Positions 8,114-17,326 of a stretch of DNA of 64,000 bases are shown here, piece after piece. The notes under the pieces are model-generated. The model was not told where the DNA came from and searched no databases. It saw only the letters and a list, made by a program, of their open reading frames with translations. A program made the translations under genes and the position numbers. How positions within the stretch are numbered: position 1 is the first letter of the stretch; the number at the start of each line of letters is the position of its first letter. Origin of the DNA: Gracilibacillus salinarum (GTDB taxonomy: Bacteria; Bacillota; Bacilli; Bacillales; Amphibacillaceae); contig NZ_CP095071.1 of NCBI RefSeq assembly GCF_022919575.1, positions 4,102,001 through 4,166,000 on the forward strand, given 5' to 3'.

Positions 8114-9111
8114 AATTATTTCTTCGTGAACATCTGGCTTTCATTTTGTTTCAGCTGGGACAGTCACTATTCATCACACTGCTCTTTTTCCTGGATGGTT
8201 ATCGAGGTGTGAGCGTTATTATGTATGCTATATTTTTATCGATTGTATTAATGACAGCATTTCTCACTTATCGATACATTAGCAGAAGGAACTTTTATCA
8301 AAGATTGCAGAAGCCTGTTGCAACACTTGATGAATCGCTTGAGGCGATGGAACAAGCTCCAGTCTCTGAAGCGCTAGGCCAATTAGTGACATCGCAGTAT
8401 TGTCTGTACCTGGAAGAACTGCAAAGATCAGAAGAGACACAAGAAGAGCATCTGTTATTTATGGATCGTTGGGTACATCAAATGAAGACGCCGCTGTCTA
8501 TCATTGAATTAACAGCTCAGTCATTGGATGAGCCTGAATCATCCAGCATTCGTGAGGAAACCGATCGCATGCGTACTGGTCTGAATACCGTTCTTTATAT
8601 GGCAAGACTGCGTACCATCGCAGAAGATTTTCAAATTAAGCCTGTTTTGTTATCCAAGCTGGTGCATGAAGTGAACCGTGAGAATAAGCGCTTTTATATC
8701 CGGAATGAAGTCTATCCACAATTAAAGGAAGAACTGCCAGAGATAACGGTGGAGACTGATGAAAAGTGGCTTTTCTTTCTATTAACTCAACTTGTACATA
8801 ATGCGGTGAAATATTCTGCCGGACAATCCAAACAACTGGTGATTTCGTTATATGAGAATAAGGGTGAAGCTGTAATGGAAGTGAAAGATTTTGGAGTGGG
8901 TATCCCGGTTGCAGATCAGAAACGAGTGTTTAATAAGTTTTATACTGGAGAAAATGGACGGAAATATCGTGAATCGACAGGTATGGGGCTTTACTTGGTA
9001 AAAGAAGTGGCCGAAAGACTGGAGCATCGGATCGAATTGTCATCCATTGTTGGAGAAGGTACATCGGTACGAATCATTTTTTCCAACACACAAAACCTTA
9101 CACAGATGTAA
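8110..9111 (+). CDS. BceS-like intramembrane-sensing histidine kinase
   Basis: A 333-residue kinase. Two membrane helices near residues 10-30 and 37-58 are separated by only a few residues, so there is no extracellular sensor domain, as in BceS-type kinases that receive their signal from the partner transporter. The H-box is 'FMDRWVHQMKTPLSI' (near residue 120). The catalytic domain has N-box 'QLVHNAVKYS', G1 'VKDFGVGIP', F-box-like 'FNKFYTG' and G2 'STGMGLYLVKEVAERL'. It is cotranscribed with the response regulator. The BceR-type operator overlaps its last codons. Confidence 0.92.
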   Translation: MKLFLREHLAFILFQLGQSLFITLLFFLDGYRGVSVIMYAIFLSIVLMTAFLTYRYISRRNFYQRLQKPVATLDESLEAMEQAPVSEALGQLVTSQYCLYLEELQRSEETQEEHLLFMDRWVHQMKTPLSIIELTAQSLDEPESSSIREETDRMRTGLNTVLYMARLRTIAEDFQIKPVLLSKLVHEVNRENKRFYIRNEVYPQLKEELPEITVETDEKWLFFLLTQLVHNAVKYSAGQSKQLVISLYENKGEAVMEVKDFGVGIPVADQKRVFNKFYTGENGRKYRESTGMGLYLVKEVAERLEHRIELSSIVGEGTSVRIIFSNTQNLTQM

Positions 9112-9112
9112 G
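9097..9112. promoter_or_regulatory. BceR-type binding site upstream of the ABC transporter genes
   Basis: CTTACA-CAGA-TGTAAG is a perfect inverted repeat containing TTACA-N4-TGTAA, which fits the published BceR-family consensus TNACA-N4-TGTAA. It overlaps the stop codon of the kinase gene. A candidate -10 TATACT lies at 9156-9161, placing the site centre roughly 60-65 bp upstream of a transcription start, suitable for an activator. Confidence 0.8.
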
Positions 9113-9191
9113 ATTGGTGAAAGCATAATCGATAGTTAAAAGGTAAAGACTTGGCTATACTTTTACTATAAGTTTTGAAAGGAGAATGATT

Positions 9192-9956
9192 ATGCTTAAA
9201 CTTACAAAAGTAAGTAAGGTTTACGATGGTAAAGTAGCTTACCGTGCCCTTACTGATATTGATTTAGAAATTGAAAAAGGTGAATTTGTCGCGATTATGG
9301 GTCCATCCGGAAGTGGTAAAACGACCTTGCTAAATATTATCTCTACAAACGATTCACCGACTACAGGAACAGTAGAAATCGAGGAGGAAAATCCTCATAA
9401 TCTGAAGAAAAATGATTTAGCTAAATTCCGTAGAAATGAATTAGGCTTTATTTTTCAGGATTTCAATTTATTGCATACATTGACCGTTGAAGAAAATATT
9501 GTACTGCCACTGACGTTAGATGGTACTAATGTTAAAGAGATGAAAGATAAGGCATCTAAAATTGCTGAAAATCTTGGTATTTCTTCAATCATGAGTAAAC
9601 GGACATCCGAAATATCTGGTGGCCAGGCACAGCGAGCTGCTATTGCCCGGGCAATGATACATCAGCCTAAGTTACTGTTAGCAGATGAGCCAACAGGAAA
9701 CCTGGATTCCAAAGCATCAAAAGATGTGATGAAGATGTTGGTATCGATCAATGAGCAGGAGAAAGCAAGCTTATTGATGGTGACACATGATCCGCAAGCG
9801 GCAAGCTATTCAGATCGAGTTATATTTATTCGAGATGGCAAGTTACATTCCGAAATTTACCGTGGGGAGAGCAGACAAGCATTTTTTCAGAAAATAATAG
9901 ACATGCTTTCCTTGATGGGAGGCGATGGCAATGACTTTTCGTCAGTTCGCGTTTAA
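9192..9956 (+). CDS. BceA-like ABC transporter ATP-binding protein
   Basis: A 254-residue ATPase with Walker A 'GPSGSGKTTLLNII', Q-loop 'IFQDFNLL', signature 'ISGGQAQRAAIARAM', Walker B 'LLLADEPTGNLD' and H-loop 'LMVTHDPQAA'. This is the MacB/LolD-like subgroup used in BceAB systems. An ATG six bases earlier (9186) is only one base after GAAAGGAG, so I prefer 9192, which has a normal seven-base spacing. It ends inside the permease gene. With its partner it protects cell-wall intermediates from peptide antibiotics such as bacitracin and signals to the kinase. The actual ligand is not known from the sequence. Confidence 0.92.
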   Translation: MLKLTKVSKVYDGKVAYRALTDIDLEIEKGEFVAIMGPSGSGKTTLLNIISTNDSPTTGTVEIEEENPHNLKKNDLAKFRRNELGFIFQDFNLLHTLTVEENIVLPLTLDGTNVKEMKDKASKIAENLGISSIMSKRTSEISGGQAQRAAIARAMIHQPKLLLADEPTGNLDSKASKDVMKMLVSINEQEKASLLMVTHDPQAASYSDRVIFIRDGKLHSEIYRGESRQAFFQKIIDMLSLMGGDGNDFSSVRV

Positions 9957-11826
9957 TAATGTACTTCGTAATAAACGAATGTATATTGCTTACTTCCTAA
10001 GTAGTATGTTCACGGTGATGGTATTTTTCACTTTTGCCATATTCGCGTTTCATCCAGCGTTTACGGGTGGTTCGATCAATCAAAATGCTTTATTTGGCAT
10101 GGCTGTTTCTGGTGGAATCATTTATGTGTTTTCTTTCTTTTTTGTCCTCTATTCAATGAGTTCTTTTTTACAATCCAGAAAGAAAGAATTTGGCTTATTA
10201 ATGATGCTGGGAGCTTCCGACAGACAAATTCGACTAATGGTATTTTTGGAAAATATCTTAATAGGTTTTTTTGCGACAGTCGGAGGTATCTTGACTGGTT
10301 TACTATTTGCAAAAGTGATTTTATTAATTGCGGAGAATGTATTAATAATTAATGAATCCCTTTATTTTTATTTTCCTTCTCTGGCTATCGTAGTGACGTT
10401 TCTGAGCTTTATCTTATTATTTTTCTGTATATCGGTATTTGTTTCGTTTATTCTTCGTACAAATAAATTAATTGATTTAATTAAAGGAGATAAACAATCC
10501 AAGGGAGAACCGAAAGCTTCTGTGTTCCTGTCCATTCTAGCAGCATTGTTACTAATTGCTGGCTATGGCACTGCTCTTTCCGTAAAGGGTGCTACTGTTG
10601 TGTTTGCAATGATTCCTGTTATTTTAGTTGTCACACTTGGAACGTATCTTTTATTTACGCAATTAAGTGTTTTTATAATCCGTCTTATAAAAGGGAATCA
10701 ACTTATTTTCTGGCGGAAAACAAATATGCTGTTATTCTCTGACTTGTCATTTCGGATGAAGGATAATGCAAGGACATTTTTCTTAGTGGCTATTATCTCA
10801 ACGGTGGCTTTTAGTGCGATTGGTACGTTATATGGATTTCAATCCTATCTCACGAAAGGTGTAAAGGATGCTAATCCATATACCATAGAATATTTACCTT
10901 GGGCGGATGATAGTGAAGAAGTGATCGAGAAGGATATTCATACCATTAATGCTGTTCTGAAGGAAGAAGATGTAGAGGCTAAGATGGAATCAGCTGAGTT
11001 ACGTTATTTTGAAACATCAGAAATGAGCAATGGCGTATTGATCACTCGTGCTTCTGACTATAATCGATTTGCTGCCTTAATTGGAGAGAAGGAAGTACAT
11101 CCAGATGAAAACGAGGCAATTGTAGTGGAACAGAGTGCTGCGATGCTGACTCAAGGGCCGAAAGCAAGTGAAAAGCTGATGGCCTCTAGTATTCAAATGG
11201 ATAATGGACAGGAAATCCAACCGGAAGAAGTAGTGCATTCAGAGATATTTTCTGAATTAAATGGTTACTATGTGGTAAATGACAAGGCGTACAACCGGCT
11301 AGGATCACCATTGAGAACCGACTTGAGTATTGTATGGGAAGCAAAAGAAGGACAAGAGGATCAAATACTCGAAGCAGGAAGAAAATTAAATGAACAATTG
11401 CCACATAAAGCATATGCCAATGATTATACGCTTTATCAAATTAATAAAGCATATGGGCCGATTTTATTTATTGGTTTGTTTATTGGAATTGTCTTTTTTG
11501 TTTCCGCCGGTAGCTTCCTTTACTTCCGTCTATTTACTGATTTAGATGAAGAAAAGCGCAAGTTCCGTGCTATTGCAAAGATTGGTTTGAAAGAATCTGA
11601 GTTAAAAAAAGTAGTGAACCGGCAGATTGCATTACTATTTTTCTCACCAATAATTATCGCTTTGGTTCACGGTGCTGTAGCACTAACCGCTTTATCTCAT
11701 CTATTCGATTACAACTTAGCAGCAGAATCTTCGCTCGTGTTGGGAAGCTTCGCTGTCATTCAAATCATCTATTTTTGGCTAGTGCGATATTTCTATATCA
11801 AACAAGTGAAAGGTGCCATTTTATAA
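9931..11826 (+). CDS. BceB-like ABC transporter permease
   Basis: A 631-residue permease with FtsX-type domains. About ten membrane helices are visible, arranged as one, three, two, one, then a large extracellular domain (about residues 315-510, from 'GVKDANPYTIEYL' to 'YTLYQINKAYGP'), then three C-terminal helices, the BceB topology. The extracellular domain is the part that determines ligand specificity in the family. Start codons lie at 9925 and 9931; the second has better spacing from GGGAGG. The gene overlaps the ATPase gene by about 25 bases. A hairpin follows directly after the stop. Confidence 0.92.
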   Translation: MTFRQFAFNNVLRNKRMYIAYFLSSMFTVMVFFTFAIFAFHPAFTGGSINQNALFGMAVSGGIIYVFSFFFVLYSMSSFLQSRKKEFGLLMMLGASDRQIRLMVFLENILIGFFATVGGILTGLLFAKVILLIAENVLIINESLYFYFPSLAIVVTFLSFILLFFCISVFVSFILRTNKLIDLIKGDKQSKGEPKASVFLSILAALLLIAGYGTALSVKGATVVFAMIPVILVVTLGTYLLFTQLSVFIIRLIKGNQLIFWRKTNMLLFSDLSFRMKDNARTFFLVAIISTVAFSAIGTLYGFQSYLTKGVKDANPYTIEYLPWADDSEEVIEKDIHTINAVLKEEDVEAKMESAELRYFETSEMSNGVLITRASDYNRFAALIGEKEVHPDENEAIVVEQSAAMLTQGPKASEKLMASSIQMDNGQEIQPEEVVHSEIFSELNGYYVVNDKAYNRLGSPLRTDLSIVWEAKEGQEDQILEAGRKLNEQLPHKAYANDYTLYQINKAYGPILFIGLFIGIVFFVSAGSFLYFRLFTDLDEEKRKFRAIAKIGLKESELKKVVNRQIALLFFSPIIIALVHGAVALTALSHLFDYNLAAESSLVLGSFAVIQIIYFWLVRYFYIKQVKGAIL

Positions 11827-11833
11827 GAAATTC

Positions 11834-11863
11834 GGGACAAGAGGACGGTTCTCTTGTCCCTTT
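11834..11863 (+). terminator. Probable terminator of the Bce-like operon
   Basis: A 10-bp perfect stem, GGGACAAGAG (11834-11843) with CTCTTGTCCC (11851-11860), seven-base loop. Only TTTCC follows, so termination may be partial. Confidence 0.65.
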
Positions 11864-12101
11864 CCTGTCAATAGGGTAATTTGTTGAAGAGTGTAAAGGG
11901 CTGGATGCCAATAAACGTTAGACACAGGAAATAGCAACGGTTCTTAGCATTATGATATAAAATGAGTAGGATGGTATTTCTGATCACTTATACATACCGA
12001 TCAACCGGATAATTTCAAAATTACCACTATGTTGTTAACATAATCCGAATTACTGGCAGCTATAGAATTCTAGAATTACAGAAGGGAATTTTCTGCAAGA
12101 A

Positions 12102-12141
12102 TTTACAAGTATTTTACGAGCGTGTCATTTTCGTTTAATAA
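12102..12141 (+). promoter_or_regulatory. Possible PhoP-box promoter of the 5'-nucleotidase gene
   Basis: TTTACA at 12102-12107 and TTTACG at 12113-12118 are direct repeats with an 11-bp period, the spacing of Bacillus PhoP boxes (TTWAYA-N5). The second could be a -35 element, with TAATAA at 12136-12141 as the -10. This would fit phosphate-starvation control of a nucleotidase, but AT-rich DNA gives such matches by chance. Apart from this, 11864-12258 holds no gene that I can see; a short palindrome (TAGAATTCTA) sits near 12063. Confidence 0.3.
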
Positions 12142-12258
12142 ATTATTTTTAAAATAAAAGAAGATGGTAAAAAAAGGAGGATTATTGTAGGATGATAGCA
12201 TAGCATACACTATCACGACTTACTTCTATTTTAAAAAATTATTTAGGAGGCAATGATA

Positions 12259-14298
12259 ATGTTTAGCTCTAGACTGACCATGTTTTCTCTGAAGTTGCAT
12301 GTGATGGTAATTGCCGTAATAGTGCTTGTGTTCCCTGTAAGTACGTTTGCTGCAGAGGATGACAGTGATAATTATTCGATAACGATTATGCATATGAACG
12401 ACACCCATGCACATGTAGAACCATTACCGAAGATGTTAACAGCAATCAAGGAAGTGCGAGCAGAGATTCCTGAAGCATTGTTACTCCATGCCGGTGATGT
12501 TTTCTCAGGTACCTTATATTTTAACCAGTTTAAAGGACAAGCTGATTTGGCATTATTAAACATGATGGATTTCGATGCAATGGTTTTTGGTAATCATGAA
12601 TTTGACCTTGGTTCTGGTGAGAATGGGCATGAGTCTTTAGCGGAATTTGTAGCAGCTGCTGATTTTCCTTTGCTTGGAACGAATGTTGATTTTTCTGAAG
12701 ATCCATTTATGAACGGTTACATAAATCAGCAAAAATTTGTGGAATCACCAGAAAGTGGATCTGTGTACGATGGGATTATTAAAGAAGTAAACGGTGAAAA
12801 AGTAGGAATCTTCGGCTTAACGACGGAAGATACGGCAAATATATCGAGCCCGGTTAATGTGAAGTTCTTAAATTATATTAATGAAGCAGAGCGTGCGGTT
12901 GCTGCTTTTGAAGAGCAGGGTGTTAATAAAATTATTGCTGTCAATCATCTTGGCTATAACAGCAATCCCGAAATGGGTAATGATTTGCAGCTGGCAACTG
13001 CTGTTGATGGGATTGATATCATTGTAGGTGGACACTCTCATACGAAATTGGATGAACCAGCTGTTGTTTCGACAGATGAAAATGGGGAAGAGAAAGATCC
13101 AACTGTGATTGTTCAAGCGTACCAATATGCACAAATGCTCGGAACATTAGACGTTTCTTTTGATGAGAATGGAGCAGTTGTTGAATATGGCGGCCAATTA
13201 ATTGATGTTAATGAGAAAGAAGCGGATTCTGAAGCAGCAGAGGTACTTGCCTCCTATAAGGACGAGGTTGATGCATTAGCCAATCAGGAGACCGGGGCTA
13301 CAGCTGTAGAGGCCATCCTGAATCCGCGTCTAAGTGACAGTGATGTCAGCGTGCGTGCGAACGAAACAGCACTGGGGAATTTGATAACGGATGCCATGCT
13401 TACCAAAGCGCAGGAAAAAGAACCTGGAGTAGTGATTGCGATGCAAAACGGTGGCGGTATTCGTGCTGCTATTGATCAAGGTCCGATCACGGTTGGTGAG
13501 GTAATTGCAGTATTACCGTTCGGCAACGATCCAGTGGTTGCTGAGTTGACAGGCGCTGAAATTAAGAAAATTCTAGAGCACAGTGTTCGCCAGGCTCCTG
13601 AAGAAAGTGGCGGTTTCCTGCAAATTGCCGGTATGAAATTTAATTATGACAGTACCAACGAACCCGGGTCCCGGATTGTAAAGATGGAAGTGAAAACGGG
13701 TGGCGAGTACCAGGAAATCAAAGCTGATCAAACATATCTGGTAACAACGAATAATTTTACTGGTAAAGGCGGAGACGATTTTGAAGTGTTTGCCCAAGCT
13801 TACAATGAAGGGCGCGTCAAAGATATCGGCGAAATTGACTGGGAACAATTGCGCGATTATATGGTTGAAGACTTAAATGGTGAGGTTGCTCCAGAAACGG
13901 AAGGGCGGATAACGGATTTAATGGGAGAAGATCCTGATCAGCCTGAGGATAATGGGGATGAAGAAGAGGACTCAGACGAAGAAGATGCTGGTAATGATGG
14001 CAACAATGATAATACAGAAGATAATGCAAATAATGAGAACACGAATGATGAAAATGGAGAAACTGACAATACTGGTTCGGAAACAGAAGAGAACAGTCAA
14101 GATAACGACGATGATACACAACAAGATCCCTCTGAAGATAACGTTACGGAATCCGATTCAGATAAAGATACTGAACAGGAATCTGGTGAGCGACTGCCCG
14201 ATACAGCTGCCAATATGTATTCGTTCATTTTGCTAGGTGGGGTTTTGATGATGCTTGGTGCAGTTATGTTCATCTGCAGAAGAATAAAAAATACTTAA
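12259..14298 (+). CDS. Sortase-anchored 5'-nucleotidase / 2',3'-cyclic phosphodiesterase family protein
   Basis: A 679-residue surface protein. The signal peptide ends near 'STFAAED' (about residue 32). The metallophosphoesterase domain (about 38-265) shows 'MHMNDTHAHVE', 'HAGDVFSG', 'GNHEFD', 'VNHLGY' and 'GGHSHT', the five metal-binding blocks. The 5'-nucleotidase C-terminal domain (about 345-530) has 'NGGGIRA' and 'LPFGNDPVV'. A long Asp/Glu/Asn-rich stretch (about 550-640) spans the wall, followed by the sorting signal LPDTA at 646, a hydrophobic helix and 'CRRIKNT'. It should dephosphorylate extracellular nucleotides for phosphate or nucleoside supply. The ATG at 12253 is too close to TAGGAGG; 12259 has eight-base spacing. 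It is a single-gene unit. Confidence 0.93.
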   Translation: MFSSRLTMFSLKLHVMVIAVIVLVFPVSTFAAEDDSDNYSITIMHMNDTHAHVEPLPKMLTAIKEVRAEIPEALLLHAGDVFSGTLYFNQFKGQADLALLNMMDFDAMVFGNHEFDLGSGENGHESLAEFVAAADFPLLGTNVDFSEDPFMNGYINQQKFVESPESGSVYDGIIKEVNGEKVGIFGLTTEDTANISSPVNVKFLNYINEAERAVAAFEEQGVNKIIAVNHLGYNSNPEMGNDLQLATAVDGIDIIVGGHSHTKLDEPAVVSTDENGEEKDPTVIVQAYQYAQMLGTLDVSFDENGAVVEYGGQLIDVNEKEADSEAAEVLASYKDEVDALANQETGATAVEAILNPRLSDSDVSVRANETALGNLITDAMLTKAQEKEPGVVIAMQNGGGIRAAIDQGPITVGEVIAVLPFGNDPVVAELTGAEIKKILEHSVRQAPEESGGFLQIAGMKFNYDSTNEPGSRIVKMEVKTGGEYQEIKADQTYLVTTNNFTGKGGDDFEVFAQAYNEGRVKDIGEIDWEQLRDYMVEDLNGEVAPETEGRITDLMGEDPDQPEDNGDEEEDSDEEDAGNDGNNDNTEDNANNENTNDENGETDNTGSETEENSQDNDDDTQQDPSEDNVTESDSDKDTEQESGERLPDTAANMYSFILLGGVLMMLGAVMFICRRIKNT

Positions 14299-14348
14299 TG
14301 TAGGTGATAAGTTAGGATACGAACCTGATATATAACGATTTTTATGGG

Positions 14349-14382
14349 ACAGGGCATTCTTTTTGGAAATGCCCTGTTTTAT
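14349..14382 (+). terminator. Terminator of the 5'-nucleotidase gene
   Basis: A 10-bp perfect stem, ACAGGGCATT (14349-14358) with AATGCCCTGT (14368-14377), then TTTTAT. Confidence 0.88.
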
Positions 14383-14462
14383 ATGGATTTATGAAAAACA
14401 AAAAGAATGGCACCGAAGCACCACTCTCCATCACCCAACTATTATCTATAGATGTATGAACC

Positions 14463-15161
14463 CTACTCATCTGTTACAGTTTTTCTAAAGCATACGTACA
14501 TAAAGATCGCAGCAGCCACAACCCATAGACTGATCACCCCTAAAGGAAGCCAGGACGAAGTATCATGGATTTCGATTGCCTGCATAATTGGAAAAAACTC
14601 GAAAATTTTCATTACGAGATTGTCCTCACCAAATCCAATGATAGAGAACATTGGGGTAAAACCGAAAAGGAACATAACAGGCATGCCATAAGCAGATGTA
14701 GAAGCCATTGATTTTGCAAAAAGGCCGATACCGATACCAAGCATGAGGAAGAACAAGAATAACAGAAACATGCTTATAATCGGCCTAATGCTTACTATTG
14801 GCTCATGACCGATAATGAGTAATGAAATGATCAACGTAACAAATGTAATAATGCTGGTGACGAGGCTTTTGCCTGCAATGATGTCTGCAAACGAAGCAGG
14901 TGATAAGATTAATCCCCTTAATGTTTTCTTTTCATTTTCCTCTGCCATCATTGTCATTATTGTAACAGAGGTAACTGTCGAAAACGTTACGCCTACAATT
15001 ACATAGATCATCATAATTGGCATTTGCGCTTCACTATCCCCGACCCGATTATAAACAAGTGCTAATACAATCGAAATAAAAGGCATCATCAGCAAAGTTA
15101 TGTTTTTTAAGAAATCTTTACTATCTTTTTCAAAAATAGCGCTAATACGCTGAATATTCAT
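14463..15161 (-). CDS. ABC-2 type exporter permease
   Basis: A 232-residue membrane protein of the ABC-2 permease superfamily with six hydrophobic segments and a soluble start 'MNIQRISAIFEKDSKDFLKN'. The segment 'EENEKKTLRGLILSPASFAD' between helices 2 and 3 is the typical coupling loop of drug or NatB-like exporters. Its start overlaps the stop of the ATPase gene upstream, so both are made together as a heteromeric exporter. The substrate is unknown. No convincing terminator lies just downstream. Confidence 0.85.
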   Translation of the reverse strand: MNIQRISAIFEKDSKDFLKNITLLMMPFISIVLALVYNRVGDSEAQMPIMMIYVIVGVTFSTVTSVTIMTMMAEENEKKTLRGLILSPASFADIIAGKSLVTSIITFVTLIISLLIIGHEPIVSIRPIISMFLLFLFFLMLGIGIGLFAKSMASTSAYGMPVMFLFGFTPMFSIIGFGEDNLVMKIFEFFPIMQAIEIHDTSSWLPLGVISLWVVAAAIFMYVCFRKTVTDE

Positions 15162-16009
15162 TAAACCAGCTCCTTTCCGGTTACCTTAAGGAAGATATCG
15201 CCAAGCGTCGGATTATCTGTATGCATAGTTTTTACATTTCCATTCACGATTAGTTCTTTTATCTGTTCGGCATTATTCGGTTCATTTTCAAGGACCAAGT
15301 GTTGACCATCAAAGGTCTCGACATGAAAGGCATGCGTAGAATATTTGTAACGAAGTGCCTCAGGAGTGTCGAGTTCTTGTATTTTTCCTCCATTTAAGAA
15401 TGCTACCCTGTCACATAATGTGGTTGCTTCCTCCATATTATGAGTGGTTAAGAAAATCGTCGTACCTGCTTCATTTAGCTTACGGAGTCCGCGATGAATC
15501 TGCGCGATGTTTCCGGGATCCAAGGCAGAGGTTGGTTCATCAAGAAATACTAAATCAGGCTTGTGAATCAGTGCCTTTGCAAGTAAAACTCGTTGCTTCA
15601 TGCCTTTAGATAATTTGGAGACTGTCTTGGACTGTTCGCCTTCTAAATTAACTTCCTTAAGAATGGTATCAATCGCTGCAGGTGACGCATTATATAATTT
15701 ACAGAATAATTTCAAGTTGTCATAAACCGTGAGTCGTTCATAGAGCGCACTATTATCAGAGAGAATACCAATCTTGGATTTGAATGCAGGAGTTCGGAAT
15801 TGTTTAGCGTTTATTCCTAATACATTTATTTCACCTTGTGTCTGTTTCAATTCCCCTGTTAACATTTTAACGGTTGTGGTCTTTCCTGATCCACTGGGGA
15901 CGAGTAAGCCAAAAATTTCTCCCTTATTCAGATGAAAATGAATATGATCAATAGCAATGACCTGATCAAATACCTTTCGTACATTTTTTACTTCAATCGC
16001 GTGTTCCAA
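15161..16009 (-). CDS. ABC exporter ATP-binding protein with an altered Walker A
   Basis: A 282-residue ATPase of the drug/Na+ exporter group. Q-loop region 'LYERLTVYDNL', signature 'LSKGMKQRVLLAKAL', Walker B 'LVFLDEPTSALD' and H-loop 'FLTTHNMEEA' are normal. Walker A reads 'LLVPSGSGKTT', where the first invariant Gly of GxxGxGK is Val. The lysine and the rest of the loop are intact, so activity is likely but may be reduced. A C-terminal accessory region (about 220-282) resembles that of the NatA/CcmA-like group. It forms an operon with the permease and lies downstream of the LytTR regulator at 16178-17119. Confidence 0.88.
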   Translation of the reverse strand: MEHAIEVKNVRKVFDQVIAIDHIHFHLNKGEIFGLLVPSGSGKTTTVKMLTGELKQTQGEINVLGINAKQFRTPAFKSKIGILSDNSALYERLTVYDNLKLFCKLYNASPAAIDTILKEVNLEGEQSKTVSKLSKGMKQRVLLAKALIHKPDLVFLDEPTSALDPGNIAQIHRGLRKLNEAGTTIFLTTHNMEEATTLCDRVAFLNGGKIQELDTPEALRYKYSTHAFHVETFDGQHLVLENEPNNAEQIKELIVNGNVKTMHTDNPTLGDIFLKVTGKELV

Positions 16010-16177
16010 ACGTATACCTCCTTTTGATGTGGTACCTTCATTGTAGATCGATGCAAGGAGGTGTGCAGTTGAATGAAGACGGATTGTACCCTGTAAAAGC
16101 TGAAATGTATCAGTAAACAGGTGAAATGTTGGTCAACTATACCTTATTATTCACTAATTAAAGCTGAACGGTACTAA

Positions 16178-17119
16178 TTATAAGTTGAATTTCTCTCGGA
16201 TGTCCTGAATTTTGGTTCGAGACAGCGGAATGGTGGACTGTACTTTATTATCAATTCTGAGTGAATAGGTGTTTTTGGACCAAGTAATAATTTCGCGCAC
16301 TTTTTGCAGATTAACGATATAGGAGCGATGACAACGATAGAAACCGTACAGTTCTAATTTCTTTTCCATTTTTGTAAGGGTGGAATCCATAATGTACGAT
16401 GTTTCATTAATGACAATTACTGCTTTGCCATCCTGACTTTCGATATAATCGATTTCTGGTGGGTCAAAAAGAATGATTTTATCATCTACTCGTGCAGGAA
16501 TCTTTAACAAGCTGATGGATGTGTTTTCTGTTTCAACTGATGAAGCATGTTCGTCTTGGTTCTCGACTTCTATTTTTTGCAAACCTTTGTACTGTAATTT
16601 GTATGCAACATCACCGAGTAGTAAGGCATGTTCCATATTTGAGACTAGAACAAGTACAGGGATATGCTTTTCCTTGATTTTTTGCAGCATTTTAATAAAA
16701 GTATTGATGGAACGGATATCGATATTGTAAATTGGCTCCCTGAAAATCATGGGACTGCTGCCACTCATAAAATATTTGGCGAAATGGATGCGGCGAATTT
16801 CAGAAACTGTGCATTTATGCAAAGGTGACTTCACACAGCTTTGCAGCTCAAATAAGACAAGAATTTCAGCGAGTGGCACAGAACAGCGGAACCATTTATG
16901 GAAGAAGGTAATATTGTCCTCTACCGACAATCGCTGATACAAGCCATCCTTCTGGTCAAAAACGCAGACGTTATTCTGTTTATGTAAAAAATGCATTATT
17001 TCTCCTTGCATATCTGCGTCACAGTAAAGAGACGCAGTAGATGCTTCCTCAACTGTGAGTGAAAAAGACGGAAGTATATCACTCACAGAATGTTCACTGT
17101 CAATTTTAAAAGATACCAT
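16178..17119 (-). CDS. LytTR DNA-binding regulator with a degenerate ABC-ATPase-like N-terminus
   Basis: A 313-residue protein. Residues about 215-313 form a LytTR DNA-binding domain ('DPPEIDYIESQDGKAVI', then 'YGFYRCHRSYIVNLQKVREI' and 'IPLSRTKIQDI'). The N-terminal ~190 residues can be lined up with the neighbouring ATPase: 'DGLYQRLSVEDNITFF' matches 'SALYERLTVYDNLKLF', 'SPMIFREPIYNIDIRS' sits at Walker B, and 'LVSNMEHALLLGDVAYKL' sits at the H-loop region. The Walker A, the signature motif (now 'TVSEIRR'), the Walker B Asp and the H-loop His are lost, so it should not hydrolyse ATP. This is a pseudo-ATPase fused to a transcription factor. It probably controls the exporter downstream, perhaps by contacting it or competing for its partner. 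Confidence 0.82.
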   Translation of the reverse strand: MVSFKIDSEHSVSDILPSFSLTVEEASTASLYCDADMQGEIMHFLHKQNNVCVFDQKDGLYQRLSVEDNITFFHKWFRCSVPLAEILVLFELQSCVKSPLHKCTVSEIRRIHFAKYFMSGSSPMIFREPIYNIDIRSINTFIKMLQKIKEKHIPVLVLVSNMEHALLLGDVAYKLQYKGLQKIEVENQDEHASSVETENTSISLLKIPARVDDKIILFDPPEIDYIESQDGKAVIVINETSYIMDSTLTKMEKKLELYGFYRCHRSYIVNLQKVREIITWSKNTYSLRIDNKVQSTIPLSRTKIQDIREKFNL

Positions 17120-17326
17120 TTATTAGAAACTCCTATTCTGTTATAACATTATTCTATTATTCCTATTGCACGATGAACGTGTTCAAAAAGGAACGCAACT
17201 TCGGCAAACAGAATTGAAAGTAGCATCAAAGCGACTTTTAGGTGTCGAACATACTTATAGGGAGGTTATGACACTTTAATACGACACTGGTATGGAAGCA
17301 AAGTGAGCGGAATAAGAAAGGCCACT

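Noticed and set aside
16010..16177. LytTR direct-repeat binding sites before the ABC exporter genes
   Set aside because: No pair of nine-base sites with the usual spacing fits the consensus well enough to report.
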